From an uncultured Ilyobacter sp. (GTDB taxonomy: Bacteria; Fusobacteriota; Fusobacteriia; Fusobacteriales; Fusobacteriaceae), in contig NZ_OY760438.1 of NCBI RefSeq assembly GCF_963663625.1, forward strand, positions 620,001-684,000: 64,000 nucleotides of DNA. The letters run 5' to 3'. Positions 53,587-62,955 of the stretch are shown one piece after another. The position numbers and the translations under genes were made by a program. Position 1 is the stretch's first letter, and every line of letters starts with the position of its first letter. The notes below the pieces were generated by a model. That model made no database searches and was not told where the DNA came from. It worked only from the letters and a program-made list of their open reading frames with translations.

Positions 53587-54821
53587 AAACCCTCCTAACA
53601 GAAAATTCAAAAGACAAGATGGTAGAAGATACTGTATTTAAAGTGGTAGCAGAGGCTATGAATGCAGTAAAAATACACGGAGATAAAGTAGTAAATGCCA
53701 CGCTGGGATCCCTTTCAGATGAAAATGGGAATCTTGTGACAATGGAAAGTGTCTGGGAAGAGTATAAAAACATAGATGTGAAGGAACTGGCTTCTTATTC
53801 TGCATCTTTTAGAGGCGAAGCTGACTATATAGAGGCTATAGAAAAATGGGTTTTCCAGGGAGTAAAAAAAGAATTTTTTAACGGAATAGTGGCTACTCCT
53901 GGGGGGAGTGGTGCAGTAAGTACCACTTTTAAAAACTATCTCGGAAGAGGAGAAACTGTACTTTTGCCTGAGATCGGATGGGGGCCTTACTGGCTCATGG
54001 CCAAGGAATTTGGTTTTGAGACAGAGGAGTACTCTCTCTTTGATGGGAATGCTTTTAATATGGAATCTTTTAAGTGCAGATGTAAAGGGATAATGGAAAA
54101 ACAGGGGAAGATACTGGCAGTAATAAATGATCCGTGTCATAACCCTACAGGATACTCACTTACAACTGACGAATGGAAAAATATAATAGATTTTATGGAA
54201 GAACTTAGTAAAAAAGGCCCGGTAATACTTCTTGATGACATTGCTTATATGGATTTTTCAAAGGAGAGAGAGAGAGTAATCAAGGTGATGGAAGAGCTGA
54301 ATGACAGAAATAAAAACTTTCTTGTTGTTTTTGCTTTTAGCATCTCAAAAACCCTAACTGCTTATGGGCTTAGGGTAGGAGCACAGGTAGCGGTATCATC
54401 GTCTCAAGAGGTTATAGATGATTTTATAAGGGCAAATGAGATAAGTGCAAGAGCAGTGTGGTCTAATATACCTAAAGGCGGGATGAAACTCTTTGCAAGG
54501 CTAATCTTGGACAAGAACAAAAAAGAAGCTGTGAGCAGAGAAAGAAACAGCTATATAGAACTTTTAAAAGAGAGATCGGATATATTTATATCAGAAGCCC
54601 ATGAAGTGGGACTTCCTGTGTATCCTTACAGAGAGGGATTCTTTGTGACTATCAAGGTCGAAGATGTCGATAAGCAAAAAGAAATTCATAAAAAACTAAA
54701 AGAAAATCTAATATACACCATCTTGGTAAATAAAGGTATAAGGGTGGCAGTATGTTCACTTCCTAAGAGAAAAATAAAGGGGCTTGCAAAAAGAATAAAG
54801 GAGGCATTTTTGGATGAATAG
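53583..54821 (+). CDS. Class I PLP aminotransferase, probably aromatic amino acid aminotransferase
   Basis: 412 residues, fold type I. NDPCHNPTGYSLT supplies the substrate-Asn region, ILLDDIAYMDF the Asp/Tyr, and Lys256 in AFSISKTLTAYGLRVGA the Schiff base; an Arg in KGIRVAVCSLPKR near the end may bind the alpha-carboxylate. The overall layout is like AspC/TyrB. Being placed after tyrA and pheA, it probably transaminates hydroxyphenylpyruvate and phenylpyruvate to Tyr and Phe (context-based inference); aspartate is the alternative substrate. Overlaps pheA by four bases and aroC by eight. Confidence 0.85.
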   Translation: MKTLLTENSKDKMVEDTVFKVVAEAMNAVKIHGDKVVNATLGSLSDENGNLVTMESVWEEYKNIDVKELASYSASFRGEADYIEAIEKWVFQGVKKEFFNGIVATPGGSGAVSTTFKNYLGRGETVLLPEIGWGPYWLMAKEFGFETEEYSLFDGNAFNMESFKCRCKGIMEKQGKILAVINDPCHNPTGYSLTTDEWKNIIDFMEELSKKGPVILLDDIAYMDFSKERERVIKVMEELNDRNKNFLVVFAFSISKTLTAYGLRVGAQVAVSSSQEVIDDFIRANEISARAVWSNIPKGGMKLFARLILDKNKKEAVSRERNSYIELLKERSDIFISEAHEVGLPVYPYREGFFVTIKVEDVDKQKEIHKKLKENLIYTILVNKGIRVAVCSLPKRKIKGLAKRIKEAFLDE

Positions 54822-55818
54822 TTTTGGGAGAGTGTTCAGGGTATCCATATACGGAGAGTCTCATGGAAAGGGTGTAGGGGTCCTAATCGATGGCTGTCCT
54901 GCAGGTATTCCTGTGGATAAAGAGGACTTTGTGGAAGACCTGCTCAGAAGAAAAGCTGGAGGAGCAGGAAGCACCAAAAGAATAGAAAGTGATGAGCCTG
55001 TAATTATTTCAGGAATATGTGAAGGGCGTACGACAGGAGCCCCTATAAACATACATTTTGTAAATGGAGATACCAGATCAAAGGATTACGGTCTTTTCAG
55101 AAGGATGCCAAGACCCGGGCACTCTGATTTTGTGGCAATGAAGAAATACAACGGAAATAATGATATAAGAGGGGGAGGACATTTCTCAGGAAGACTGACC
55201 CTGGCTCTAGTTGCTGCAGGAGTAATTGCAAAAAAAATAATTGCAGGATCTAAGCTCAATGCAAAGTTGATACAGGTTGGGGAGACCGATGTCAGGAATG
55301 TATCTGAAGAGGCAATAGACAGCATTCTCACAGAGGTCCAGGAAAGTGGAGATTCTATAGGGGGAATAGTCGAATTTAACGGTGAAAACCTTCCTGTAGG
55401 TCTAGGAGAGCCTTTCTTCGGATCGGTAGAGTCACACATCTCTTCTATGGTTTTTTCAGTTCCTGCCGTAAAAGGTATAGAATTCGGTGCAGGGTTTGAA
55501 GGGGTAAAACTAAAGGGAAGCCAGCATAACGATTCGATAATAGATGCAAATGGTAAGACCTCTACAAATAATAACGGAGGAATTAACGGAGGAATAACCA
55601 ATGGAAATCCAGTAGTTTTTAGGGTAGTTATAAAACCTACCCCTAGTATTTATATTCCCCAGGAAACTTTTAATTTTGAGACAGAAAAGATGGATAAATT
55701 GCAGATACATGGTCGACACGATGCATGTATAGCAAAACGTGCCACGGTGGTTGTAGAGAATGCAGCAGCGATAGCACTGGCAGACCTTTTTCTTATTAAC
55801 AAAAGCAGTCAAATATAG
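54814..55818 (+). CDS. aroC: Chorismate synthase
   Basis: 334 residues. SIYGESHGKGVGVLIDG, MPRPGHSDFVAMKKY, GGGHFSGRLTLALVAAG and GRHDACIAKRA are the FMN- and EPSP-binding signatures. It makes chorismate from EPSP using reduced FMN. The sequence is a little shorter than the 350-390 residues common elsewhere, but both terminal motifs are intact. Overlaps the aminotransferase gene by eight bases. Confidence 0.95.
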   Translation: MNSFGRVFRVSIYGESHGKGVGVLIDGCPAGIPVDKEDFVEDLLRRKAGGAGSTKRIESDEPVIISGICEGRTTGAPINIHFVNGDTRSKDYGLFRRMPRPGHSDFVAMKKYNGNNDIRGGGHFSGRLTLALVAAGVIAKKIIAGSKLNAKLIQVGETDVRNVSEEAIDSILTEVQESGDSIGGIVEFNGENLPVGLGEPFFGSVESHISSMVFSVPAVKGIEFGAGFEGVKLKGSQHNDSIIDANGKTSTNNNGGINGGITNGNPVVFRVVIKPTPSIYIPQETFNFETEKMDKLQIHGRHDACIAKRATVVVENAAAIALADLFLINKSSQI

Positions 55819-55828
55819 GGGTTATTTT

Positions 55829-56344
55829 ATGAATAATAATATTTTTTTAATAGGTTTCATGGGATCAGGGAAAAGTACTGTTGGAAATATTTTATCCAAA
55901 AGACTGGGTTATTCCTTTGTGGACACAGATGAACTGGTGGAAGAAGACTGTGAAATCTCTATCTGTACAATGTTTGATAAGTTCGGAGAGAAGTACTTTA
56001 GGGAAAAGGAATATGTAGCCTTAAAAAAAGTACTAGAAAATAAAAACCAGGTGGTCTCTACAGGGGGCGGGATAGTGACATATGACAAAAGCAGGGAACT
56101 TTTGGAAGGACAAGAGGTCTACTATATTGATGTTGACTCTGAGACTGTGTATCAGAGACTGAAATCTGACAGTACCAGACCACTTTTAAAAAATAGTTCT
56201 TTTGAAAAAATGTCAGATCTACTGTCTATTAGGAAAAAAATCTACGAAAATACCTGCACGAGAAAAATTGATGGGAAAAAAGAACCTGAAAAGGTTGCAG
56301 AAGATATAATTTTTAATATGACTGTAATTCATGATAAACCTTGA
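55829..56344 (+). CDS. aroK: Shikimate kinase
   Basis: 171 residues, NMP-kinase fold. P-loop GFMGSGKSTVG (8-18), shikimate-binding DTDELVEED, STGGGIV and the lid arginine in SDSTRPLL. It phosphorylates shikimate, supplying AroA. It is the last gene of the aro half of the cluster; the shikimate-pathway genes aroB, aroD/Q and aroE are not in this window. The trp promoter lies 48 bases downstream. Confidence 0.93.
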   Translation: MNNNIFLIGFMGSGKSTVGNILSKRLGYSFVDTDELVEEDCEISICTMFDKFGEKYFREKEYVALKKVLENKNQVVSTGGGIVTYDKSRELLEGQEVYYIDVDSETVYQRLKSDSTRPLLKNSSFEKMSDLLSIRKKIYENTCTRKIDGKKEPEKVAEDIIFNMTVIHDKP

Positions 56345-56391
56345 AAACATTAGTTTTCTATATGAAATAATGAGTTTTTTTTAAAAAACTC

Positions 56392-56420
56392 TTGACTAAT
56401 GGGAGAAAAAACTGTAAATT
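56392..56420 (+). promoter_or_regulatory. Promoter of the trp operon
   Basis: TTGACT (56392-56397), exactly 17 bases, TAAATT (56415-56420). It gives a leader of about 245 bases before trpE, containing trpL and two terminator-like hairpins. Confidence 0.65.
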
Positions 56421-56450
56421 AATACAAAACAATGTGAAGGAGGACGAACC

Positions 56451-56531
56451 ATGATAAGATTTACTTGGTGGTGGAAGAATAGCATATCAAACCAATCAAA
56501 TAAATTATCAGGTTTTGCTGCTCTTTCATAA
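56451..56531 (+). CDS. trpL: trp operon leader peptide
   Basis: 26 codons starting ATG with AAGGAGG seven bases upstream. Codons 6-8 are three consecutive TGG (Trp) codons at 56466-56474: MIRFTWWWKNS. It precedes trpE and a pair of terminator hairpins. The layout is that of ribosome-mediated attenuation as in enterobacterial trp operons: scarcity of charged tRNA-Trp would stall ribosomes on the triple Trp and keep the operon on. Confidence 0.88.
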   Translation: MIRFTWWWKNSISNQSNKLSGFAALS

Positions 56532-56533
56532 TA

Positions 56534-56660
56534 AGGGAATTTTTGGAATATACCAAGAAATTCATAAGAAAAAATTATTGTAAGCAATGCCTGTTCCCTA
56601 GGGAGCAGGTTTTTTATTACAAATTTTCAAGGACCTGACTGAATAGCGGGTCTTTTTTTA
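56534..56660 (+). promoter_or_regulatory. trp attenuator: antiterminator candidate and two terminators
   Basis: Terminator 1: CCTGTTCCC / GGGAGCAGG (56590-56609) followed by a T-run. Terminator 2: GACCTG (56632-56637) / CGGGTC (56647-56652) followed by TTTTTTT. AGGGAAT (56534-56540), which starts three bases after the trpL stop, can pair with GTTCCCT (56593-56599) and thus block the 5' arm of terminator 1. A ribosome at the trpL stop would cover AGGGAAT and let the terminator form; one stalled at the Trp codons would not. The second hairpin is 13 bases ahead of trpE and may also sequester or stop. Confidence 0.75.
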
Positions 56661-56672
56661 TAGGGGGGTAAA

Positions 56673-58028
56673 ATGAAGAAAAAAGTTTATTTCAGGGGAA
56701 TAACAAAAGAGATTACGACCAACGATCTGTATCTTAAGCTATCAAATGGTGGAAAGGGAATACTTTTTGAGAGTGATGAAAAGGATACTGGCTTTACTTT
56801 CATAGGTGGAGGACCGAAGAGGGTATTTGAAGATCGAGTCACAGAATACGTTATAGACGGGGTGTCATATAAAAAGGATAAAAGATTTCTAGAGATAATC
56901 AAAGAGTCACTTAGCGGTATAGAGGTAGAAAGTACTCCTAAGCCCTATGTAGGAGGAGCCTACGGAAACGTAGCCTATGACATCATAAGAGATTATGAAG
57001 AGCTTCCTATGGAGAATCCCTATGACCCTACGGTAGGCGAAAGTGTCATGATGATCTTTGAAAAGGGTGCAGTGATCAATCATGATACAGGGGAAATGTA
57101 TTTTACAGCAATAGCAGAAAGTGAGGAAGAGGGAGAAGAGCTTCTCGATGACCTGGAAAAAAGACTTGATAATAAAATAGAAATAAAGGCTTTTAGCAGT
57201 GATAGTGAAGATGTAATTGGTAATATGACTCAGGAAGAATTTGAAGATATAGTAAAAAAAGCAAAGGATTATATAGTTCAGGGTGATATTTTCCAGGTAG
57301 TTTTGTCTCAGAGATTCAGAGTGACGAGCAGCAAGCATCCCTTTGAAATATATAAAAGATTAAAAGAGATAAATCCATCTCCTTACATGTTTTTCTTGGA
57401 TTATGGAACTCACCAGATATTGGGAAGTTCTCCAGAGAGACTTGTAAGCTTGCAAGATGGGATAATAAAAACCGTTCCCATTGCAGGGACAAGACCTAGA
57501 GGAAAAAATGATGAAGAGGATAAGCAGTTTGCTCTAGACCTCATGGCAGACGATAAAGAAAAGGCGGAACATGTAATGCTTGTAGATCTTGCTAGAAATG
57601 ATATAGGAAGAGTCTCAGAGATAGGCACTGTAAAGGTGACAGAATATATGGAGGTAAAAAAATATTCTCATGTTATGCATATAGTATCCCTAGTAGAGGG
57701 TGAGATAAAAAAAGGGGAAGACGCTTTTTCTGTAATAGCTTCAGTGCTTCCTGCAGGAACTCTTTCTGGAGCTCCTAAAATAAGAGCTATGGAGATAATC
57801 GAAGAGTTTGAAAAAGAGAGAAGAGGATTTTACGGAGGGGCAGTAGGTTATATTAATTTCAATGGGAATATGGATACATGCATAACAATTAGGTCGCTAA
57901 TGCATAAAGATGGAGAGTATACATACCAGGCTGGAGCAGGTATAGTAATGGATTCTGTCCCGGCCAGCGAATATATGGAGTGCAGAAATAAAGGGGCCGC
58001 TATAACTAAGATTTTTAGGGGGGAATAA
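56673..58028 (+). CDS. trpE: Anthranilate synthase component I
   Basis: 451 residues. The N-terminal GILFESDEKD corresponds to the LLES Trp-feedback motif. The chorismate-binding part shows QVVLSQRF, NPSPYMFF, GSSPERLV, PIAGTRPRG, LARNDIGRV and LPAGTLSGAPKIRAMEII. Uses chorismate and ammonia (from TrpG) to make anthranilate. GGGGGG precedes the ATG. Somewhat shorter than enterobacterial TrpE (about 520), as in many Firmicutes. Confidence 0.94.
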   Translation: MKKKVYFRGITKEITTNDLYLKLSNGGKGILFESDEKDTGFTFIGGGPKRVFEDRVTEYVIDGVSYKKDKRFLEIIKESLSGIEVESTPKPYVGGAYGNVAYDIIRDYEELPMENPYDPTVGESVMMIFEKGAVINHDTGEMYFTAIAESEEEGEELLDDLEKRLDNKIEIKAFSSDSEDVIGNMTQEEFEDIVKKAKDYIVQGDIFQVVLSQRFRVTSSKHPFEIYKRLKEINPSPYMFFLDYGTHQILGSSPERLVSLQDGIIKTVPIAGTRPRGKNDEEDKQFALDLMADDKEKAEHVMLVDLARNDIGRVSEIGTVKVTEYMEVKKYSHVMHIVSLVEGEIKKGEDAFSVIASVLPAGTLSGAPKIRAMEIIEEFEKERRGFYGGAVGYINFNGNMDTCITIRSLMHKDGEYTYQAGAGIVMDSVPASEYMECRNKGAAITKIFRGE

Positions 58029-58031
58029 CTG

Positions 58032-58601
58032 ATGATACTTTTGATAGACAACTACGACTCGTTTACCTACAACTTATATCACCTTATAGGGGAGCTGTAC
58101 AGGGATATAAAAGTAGTTAGAAACGACAAGATTACAATAGATGAAATAAGAGAATTAAACCCGGATGTAATAGTCTTGTCTCCAGGACCAAAGGCCCCAA
58201 AAGATGCTGGAGTATGTCTAGAGGTGGTGAAAAAACTCTATAAAGAATACCCGATCCTAGGAATATGCCTCGGGCATCAGACTATAGGGGAGGCTTTTGG
58301 GGGTGATGTGGTATTAGCCAATCAAGCTGTCCACGGGAAAGTATCATACATCAAACACTCAGGCACAAGTATATTTAAGGGACTTCAGCAGCATCTTCAA
58401 ATAGCCAGATATCACTCACTTATAGTGCGGAGAAATACAATGCCGGAAATCCTTGAAATACTGGCAGAAACAGATGACGGAGAAGTCATGGCAGTAAAAC
58501 ACAGGGATTACCCAGTGGTTGGGCTGCAGTTTCATCCAGAGTCCATAAATACCCCCGAAGGAAAAAAAATGATGAAAAATTTTTTAGAAGAGGTGATGTA
58601 A
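58032..58601 (+). CDS. trpG: Anthranilate synthase component II (glutamine amidotransferase)
   Basis: 189 residues, class I glutamine amidotransferase with DNYDSFTYNLYHLIGE, SPGPKAPKDAG, nucleophile Cys79 in GICLGHQTIGEAFGG, and a FHPESI with the catalytic His and Glu. Supplies ammonia to TrpE. It could also serve para-aminobenzoate synthase (PabA), since many bacteria share one subunit. It is not fused to trpD; its stop is immediately followed by the trpD ATG. Confidence 0.93.
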   Translation: MILLIDNYDSFTYNLYHLIGELYRDIKVVRNDKITIDEIRELNPDVIVLSPGPKAPKDAGVCLEVVKKLYKEYPILGICLGHQTIGEAFGGDVVLANQAVHGKVSYIKHSGTSIFKGLQQHLQIARYHSLIVRRNTMPEILEILAETDDGEVMAVKHRDYPVVGLQFHPESINTPEGKKMMKNFLEEVM

Positions 58602-59609
58602 ATGAACGATACATACAGAAAACTATTAGATGGGAATAATCTAACTTCAAAAGAGATGTATATGTTGATGGAAGATATATTTGACGGTAAATTATCTGAT
58701 ATACAGACAGCCTCTATACTCACCGCCTTAAAAATAAAAGGAGAAACCTCCCAGGAGATAATAGGGGGGGCTACCTTTATGAGAGATAGAGCAGTGCCCT
58801 TTGAAAATGAGCTAGACTCCTTTGATCCAGTGGGGACAGGTGGAGACGGAATACATAGCATCAACATATCTACCGGAACGGCTTTTATAGCTGCAGCTGC
58901 AGGAATAAGAGTAATAAAGCATGGAAACAGATCGGTTTCTAGCAAGTCTGGAAGTGCCGACGTACTGCAAAGTCTGGGAATGGATCTCACTACAACTAAG
59001 GAAAACATGAAAATGGCTCTGGAAGAGACTGGGATGTCCTTCCTGTTTGCACCCCTATACCACCAGAGTATGAAAGAGGTTGCAGCTGTGAGAAAATCCA
59101 TGGGTGTGAGAACAATCTTTAACATCCTCGGCCCTCTATCCAATCCAGGCAAGGCCAATCACATGCTCCTAGGAGTATATGACAAAAGACTTATGGATAA
59201 TATGGCAGATGCCCTTATAAAGATGGGATGCAAGAGAGCTTTCATTGTTCATGGAATGGAGGACGGAGCCGATGAAATCTCAATTATTGGAAAAACAAGG
59301 GTAGTAGAGGTGGAAAACGGAAGGATAAAAGAGTATGAAATATTTCCGGAAAACTTCGGGCTGAAAAGAGCTAGTTTAGAAGATATAAAGGGAGGGGATC
59401 CAGATGAAAATAAACAGCTCCTTGTAGATGCTCTTTCAGGAAAAGAGAGAGGGGCCAAAAGGGATATCCTTCTGCTAAATGCAGGAGCAGCACTTTTTAT
59501 CAATGGGAAAACAGAAAACATAACTGAAGGAGTAAAGCTGGCTGCAAAACTAATAGATGAAGGTGCGGTATTGAAAACTTTAAACAGCTTTATAGAGAGG
59601 GTGAAGTAG
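58602..59609 (+). CDS. trpD: Anthranilate phosphoribosyltransferase
   Basis: 335 residues. PVGTGGDGIHSINIST (PRPP-binding GTGGD), KHGNRSVSSKSGSADVLQSLG and FNILGPLSNP are diagnostic. Adds phosphoribosyl to anthranilate. Begins at the base after the trpG stop and abuts trpC in the same fashion. Confidence 0.95.
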   Translation: MNDTYRKLLDGNNLTSKEMYMLMEDIFDGKLSDIQTASILTALKIKGETSQEIIGGATFMRDRAVPFENELDSFDPVGTGGDGIHSINISTGTAFIAAAAGIRVIKHGNRSVSSKSGSADVLQSLGMDLTTTKENMKMALEETGMSFLFAPLYHQSMKEVAAVRKSMGVRTIFNILGPLSNPGKANHMLLGVYDKRLMDNMADALIKMGCKRAFIVHGMEDGADEISIIGKTRVVEVENGRIKEYEIFPENFGLKRASLEDIKGGDPDENKQLLVDALSGKERGAKRDILLLNAGAALFINGKTENITEGVKLAAKLIDEGAVLKTLNSFIERVK

Positions 59610-60383
59610 ATGATACTAGATGAAATAGTAAAATCTAAAAAAGAATATCTTAAAAAAAGAGCTCTTGATAAAAAAGGCCTGGCTGAGATGGCAAAGGAGA
59701 TGGACACTCCGCCGAGCTTTTATGAAGCCATGAAAAAAAACGGACTTTCAATAATTGGCGAGGTAAAAAAGGCCTCCCCATCTAAGGGAGTAATCAAAGA
59801 GATGTTTGATCATAAGTCTATAGCTGCATCATACGACAATTGTGTAGACGCAATATCTGTGCTTACAGAGGTTGATTACTTTAAAGGAAATCCTCAGTAT
59901 CTGAAGGAAGTTTCTGAAATCACAAAACTGCCGACTCTGTGCAAGGATTTTATAATCGATGAGGTCCAGATATATGAGGCTAGAATCCTCGGAGCCTCTG
60001 CTGTTCTTCTCATTGTAAGTATTTTAAATGATGAGACTTTAGAAAAATTTATCGCTATAACAAGAGAGCTCAAAATGGAACCCCTTGTAGAGGCCCATAC
60101 TGCAATGGAAGTCAAAAGAGCTCTAAAGGCTGGGGCTAACATAATAGGGATAAACAACAGAAATCTAAAGACCTTTGACGTGGATCTGAACAACTGCATA
60201 GAGCTTTCTAAAAACATCCCAGAAGATGTGCTTGTAATAGGCGAAAGTGGAATAAGCAGAAGGGAGGATGTGAAAAAACTCAAAGAGGGAAGGATAAGCG
60301 GTGTCCTCATAGGAGAAGCCTTTATGAGGGTCGCGAGTATAGAGGCTCTAGCCCTGGAATTAAAGGAGGAATTTAATGACTGA
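59610..60383 (+). CDS. trpC: Indole-3-glycerol-phosphate synthase
   Basis: 257 residues, (beta/alpha)8 barrel. IIGEVKKASPSKGVI, LTEVDYFKG, LCKDFIID, GINNRNLKTFDVD and IGESGISRR are the conserved catalytic strands. Converts carboxyphenylaminodeoxyribulose phosphate to indoleglycerol phosphate. Separate from trpF (fused in E. coli), overlapping it by eight bases. Confidence 0.95.
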   Translation: MILDEIVKSKKEYLKKRALDKKGLAEMAKEMDTPPSFYEAMKKNGLSIIGEVKKASPSKGVIKEMFDHKSIAASYDNCVDAISVLTEVDYFKGNPQYLKEVSEITKLPTLCKDFIIDEVQIYEARILGASAVLLIVSILNDETLEKFIAITRELKMEPLVEAHTAMEVKRALKAGANIIGINNRNLKTFDVDLNNCIELSKNIPEDVLVIGESGISRREDVKKLKEGRISGVLIGEAFMRVASIEALALELKEEFND

Positions 60384-60978
60384 GGTAAAGATATGCGGTA
60401 TAAAAAACCAATCAGATGTGAAGATAATAAATGATCTTAAACCTGACTATATAGGCTTTGTTTTTGCAAAATCAAAAAGACAGGTTACTCTTGAAAAGGC
60501 TGCTGAACTTTCTAAAAGTCTAGATGGTAAAATAAAAAAAGTAGGGGTATTTGTAGATGAAACTTCTAAAAATGTAGCAGAGATTGCAAAAACCTGCGGT
60601 CTTGATATATTGCAGTTCCATGGTAAGGAACCACCAGAATACTTCAACAATTTTAAAGGTTATGAGATATGGAAAAGTTTTGTAGGAGATGAAAATATAT
60701 TTGAAAATATAAAAAAATATGACGGCTGTGCAGATGCTTTTTTAGTTGACTCTAGTATTCCAGGGAGTGGCAAGAAATTTGACTGGAATAATATAAAAGG
60801 TTTGTCAGAAAGATATAAGATAATTCTGGCAGGAGGACTCAATCCTGAAAATGTTGCCGAGGCCGTTAAAACGGTAAGACCTCAGGTGGTAGATGTGAGT
60901 TCTGGTGTAGAGGGAGAAGAGGGGAAATCCCGTGAAAAAGTAGAAAAATTTATAGGGGAGGTAAGATTATATGGATAG
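60376..60978 (+). CDS. trpF: Phosphoribosylanthranilate isomerase
   Basis: 200 residues, (beta/alpha)8 barrel. Catalytic Cys is in [49 protein letters not shown] (with catalytic Asp) and [10 protein letters not shown] are conserved. Stand-alone isomerase, overlapping trpC and trpB by eight bases each. Confidence 0.94.
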   Translation: MTEVKICGIKNQSDVKIINDLKPDYIGFVFAKSKRQVTLEKAAELSKSLDGKIKKVGVFVDETSKNVAEIAKTCGLDILQFHGKEPPEYFNNFKGYEIWKSFVGDENIFENIKKYDGCADAFLVDSSIPGSGKKFDWNNIKGLSERYKIILAGGLNPENVAEAVKTVRPQVVDVSSGVEGEEGKSREKVEKFIGEVRLYG

Positions 60979-62149
60979 AAAATTTGGTGATTTTGGAGGG
61001 CAATATGTGCCGGAGACTTTGATGAAGCCTCTTGAAAATTTGGAAAAAGCATACTTGAAATATAAAAATGACGATGAATTTAACAGGGAGCTGAACTACT
61101 ACCTGAAGGATTATGTGGGGAGAGAGACTCCCCTATACTATGCCGCTTCTCTCACAGAGCATGTAGGTGGGGCAAAGATATACCTAAAAAGAGAAGATCT
61201 CAATCATACAGGGGCTCACAAGATAAACAACGTTATGGGCCAGCTTCTCTTAGCCAAAAGAATGGGGAAAACCAAGGTCATAGCAGAAACAGGAGCAGGG
61301 CAGCATGGGGTGGCCACTGCCACAGGAGCCGCACTTTTGGGAATGGAGTGCGAAGTTTTTATGGGAGAAGAGGATATTGTTAGACAGCAGATGAACGTGT
61401 TCAGAATGAAACTTCTAGGAGCAAAAGTTACCTCTGTAACATCTGGGGCAGGGACTTTGAAAGACGCCACAAATGAAGCCATAAGACAGTGGGTGGCAAG
61501 AATAGACGACACATTCTATGTGATAGGATCTGTTGTAGGGCCTCATCCATATCCTACCATGGTAAGAGATTTCCAGAGGATAATAGGAGATGAGACAAAG
61601 AAACAGATGATGGAAAAAGAGGGGAGACTTCCTGATGCTGTAGTTGCTGCTATAGGGGGAGGATCAAATGCCATGGGTATATTCTACCCTTTTGTAAATG
61701 ACAAGGATGTTAGACTTATCGGTGTAGAGGCTGCAGGAGAAGGAGAAAATACAGATAAGCATGCCCTTGCAATGCTTAAGGGAAGCAAGGGAGTCATTCA
61801 CGGGATGAAAACCTACCTTTTACAGGATGACATGGGGAATATTACTCCGGCACACTCTATATCTGCGGGACTAGATTATCCTGGTGTGGGACCTGAACAC
61901 GCCTATCTTTATGATACCAAAAGGGCAGAGTATGCCCCTATAGACGACAAAGAGGCATTGGGCGGGTTCAAGCTTCTCTGTGAAGTAGAGGGAATTATTC
62001 CGGCCCTAGAAAGTGCACACGCAGTGGCTCATGCGGTAAAAGTAGCGAAAGAGATGTCTAAGGATGAGATTTTGGTAATAAATCTATCTGGGCGTGGAGA
62101 TAAAGATATAAATACAGTATTAGAAGTATATCAGAAGGGGGAGCTGTAA
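60971..62149 (+). CDS. trpB: Tryptophan synthase beta subunit
   Basis: 392 residues, class TrpB1. [17 protein letters not shown] at the start, PLP-lysine Lys84 in [27 protein letters not shown] and the phosphate loop [10 protein letters not shown]. Condenses indole and serine to tryptophan. TrpB1-type sequence and adjacency to trpA imply the normal alpha2-beta2 complex. The stop overlaps the trpA ATG. Confidence 0.96.
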   Translation: MDRKFGDFGGQYVPETLMKPLENLEKAYLKYKNDDEFNRELNYYLKDYVGRETPLYYAASLTEHVGGAKIYLKREDLNHTGAHKINNVMGQLLLAKRMGKTKVIAETGAGQHGVATATGAALLGMECEVFMGEEDIVRQQMNVFRMKLLGAKVTSVTSGAGTLKDATNEAIRQWVARIDDTFYVIGSVVGPHPYPTMVRDFQRIIGDETKKQMMEKEGRLPDAVVAAIGGGSNAMGIFYPFVNDKDVRLIGVEAAGEGENTDKHALAMLKGSKGVIHGMKTYLLQDDMGNITPAHSISAGLDYPGVGPEHAYLYDTKRAEYAPIDDKEALGGFKLLCEVEGIIPALESAHAVAHAVKVAKEMSKDEILVINLSGRGDKDINTVLEVYQKGEL

Positions 62150-62901
62150 TGGGTAGAATAGAAAATGCACTTAAAAAAGGAGAAAAAAATCTAATAGCGT
62201 ATCTCACTGCAGGGGACCCGTGCATTGAGAAGACTCCTGAGCTTGTACTGGCCATGGAACGTGGAGGTGCGGCACTTGTAGAGATAGGGATCCCATATTC
62301 AGACCCTTTAGCAGATGGACCTGTTATCCAGGCGGCCTCTACAAGAGCTCTGTCAAAGGATATTTCCATCCAAAAAATATTTGATGCAGTTACGGAAATA
62401 AGAAAAGAGAGTCAGATACCTTTGGTTTTTTTAGTCTACTACAATACCATACATAATTACGGTGGAGAAGAGTTCCTGAAAAAATGTGAAGAGACAGGTA
62501 TTGACGGCCTTATTATTCCAGATCTTCCAATAGAAGAGCAAGGAGAGCTTCCAAAGAATCCTGCAGTAAGTATAATCCCTCTTGTGGCACTGAATTCAGG
62601 AGACAGAATAGAGAGCATTGTCAAGGATGCCACCGGATTCGTCTACTGTATCTCTTCTTTTGGAGTTACTGGTACAAGGGATACCATCAGCAACAAGGCT
62701 TCTGAAATAGTTTCTGAAATAAAAAAATACACAGATATTCCTGTGGCCTTAGGATTTGGTATCTCTCACAATAAGATGGTAGAAGAGGTAAACAAATATG
62801 CCGATGCAGCAATTGTAGGAAGTGCTATTGTAAAAGTTATTGAAAAAACCTGCGGAGATAAAAAAGAAGTTGAAGATTTTGTAGCTTCTTTGTTAAAATA
62901 A
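62149..62901 (+). CDS. trpA: Tryptophan synthase alpha subunit
   Basis: 250 residues, barrel. AYLTAGDP, the catalytic Glu in VEIGIPYSDPLADGPVIQ, catalytic Asp in GLIIPDLPIEE and phosphate loops VTGTRD and GFGIS are all present. Cleaves indoleglycerol phosphate and channels indole to TrpB. Last gene of the trp operon. Confidence 0.95.
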   Translation: MGRIENALKKGEKNLIAYLTAGDPCIEKTPELVLAMERGGAALVEIGIPYSDPLADGPVIQAASTRALSKDISIQKIFDAVTEIRKESQIPLVFLVYYNTIHNYGGEEFLKKCEETGIDGLIIPDLPIEEQGELPKNPAVSIIPLVALNSGDRIESIVKDATGFVYCISSFGVTGTRDTISNKASEIVSEIKKYTDIPVALGFGISHNKMVEEVNKYADAAIVGSAIVKVIEKTCGDKKEVEDFVASLLK

Positions 62902-62906
62902 TAAAT

Positions 62907-62938
62907 AAAAAAGACAGGTCATGTGACCTGTCTTTTTT
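62907..62938. terminator. Terminator of the trp operon (bidirectional)
   Basis: AAGACAGGTCA / TGACCTGTCTT with two loop bases, flanked by A6 and T6 runs; a near-perfect 15-bp stem 6 bases after trpA and 18 before the convergent peptidase stop. Confidence 0.85.
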
Positions 62939-62955
62939 ATTTAATACACAAAGTT

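Noticed and set aside
56372..56391. Terminator after aroK (GAGTTTTT...AAAAACTC)
   Set aside because: The stem is almost entirely A-T and overlaps the spacer before the trp promoter; too weak to call an intrinsic terminator, so read-through from aro to trp is possible.
58532..59158. 208-codon minus-strand open frame opposite trpD
   Set aside because: Shadow of trpD, no domain and no ribosome site.
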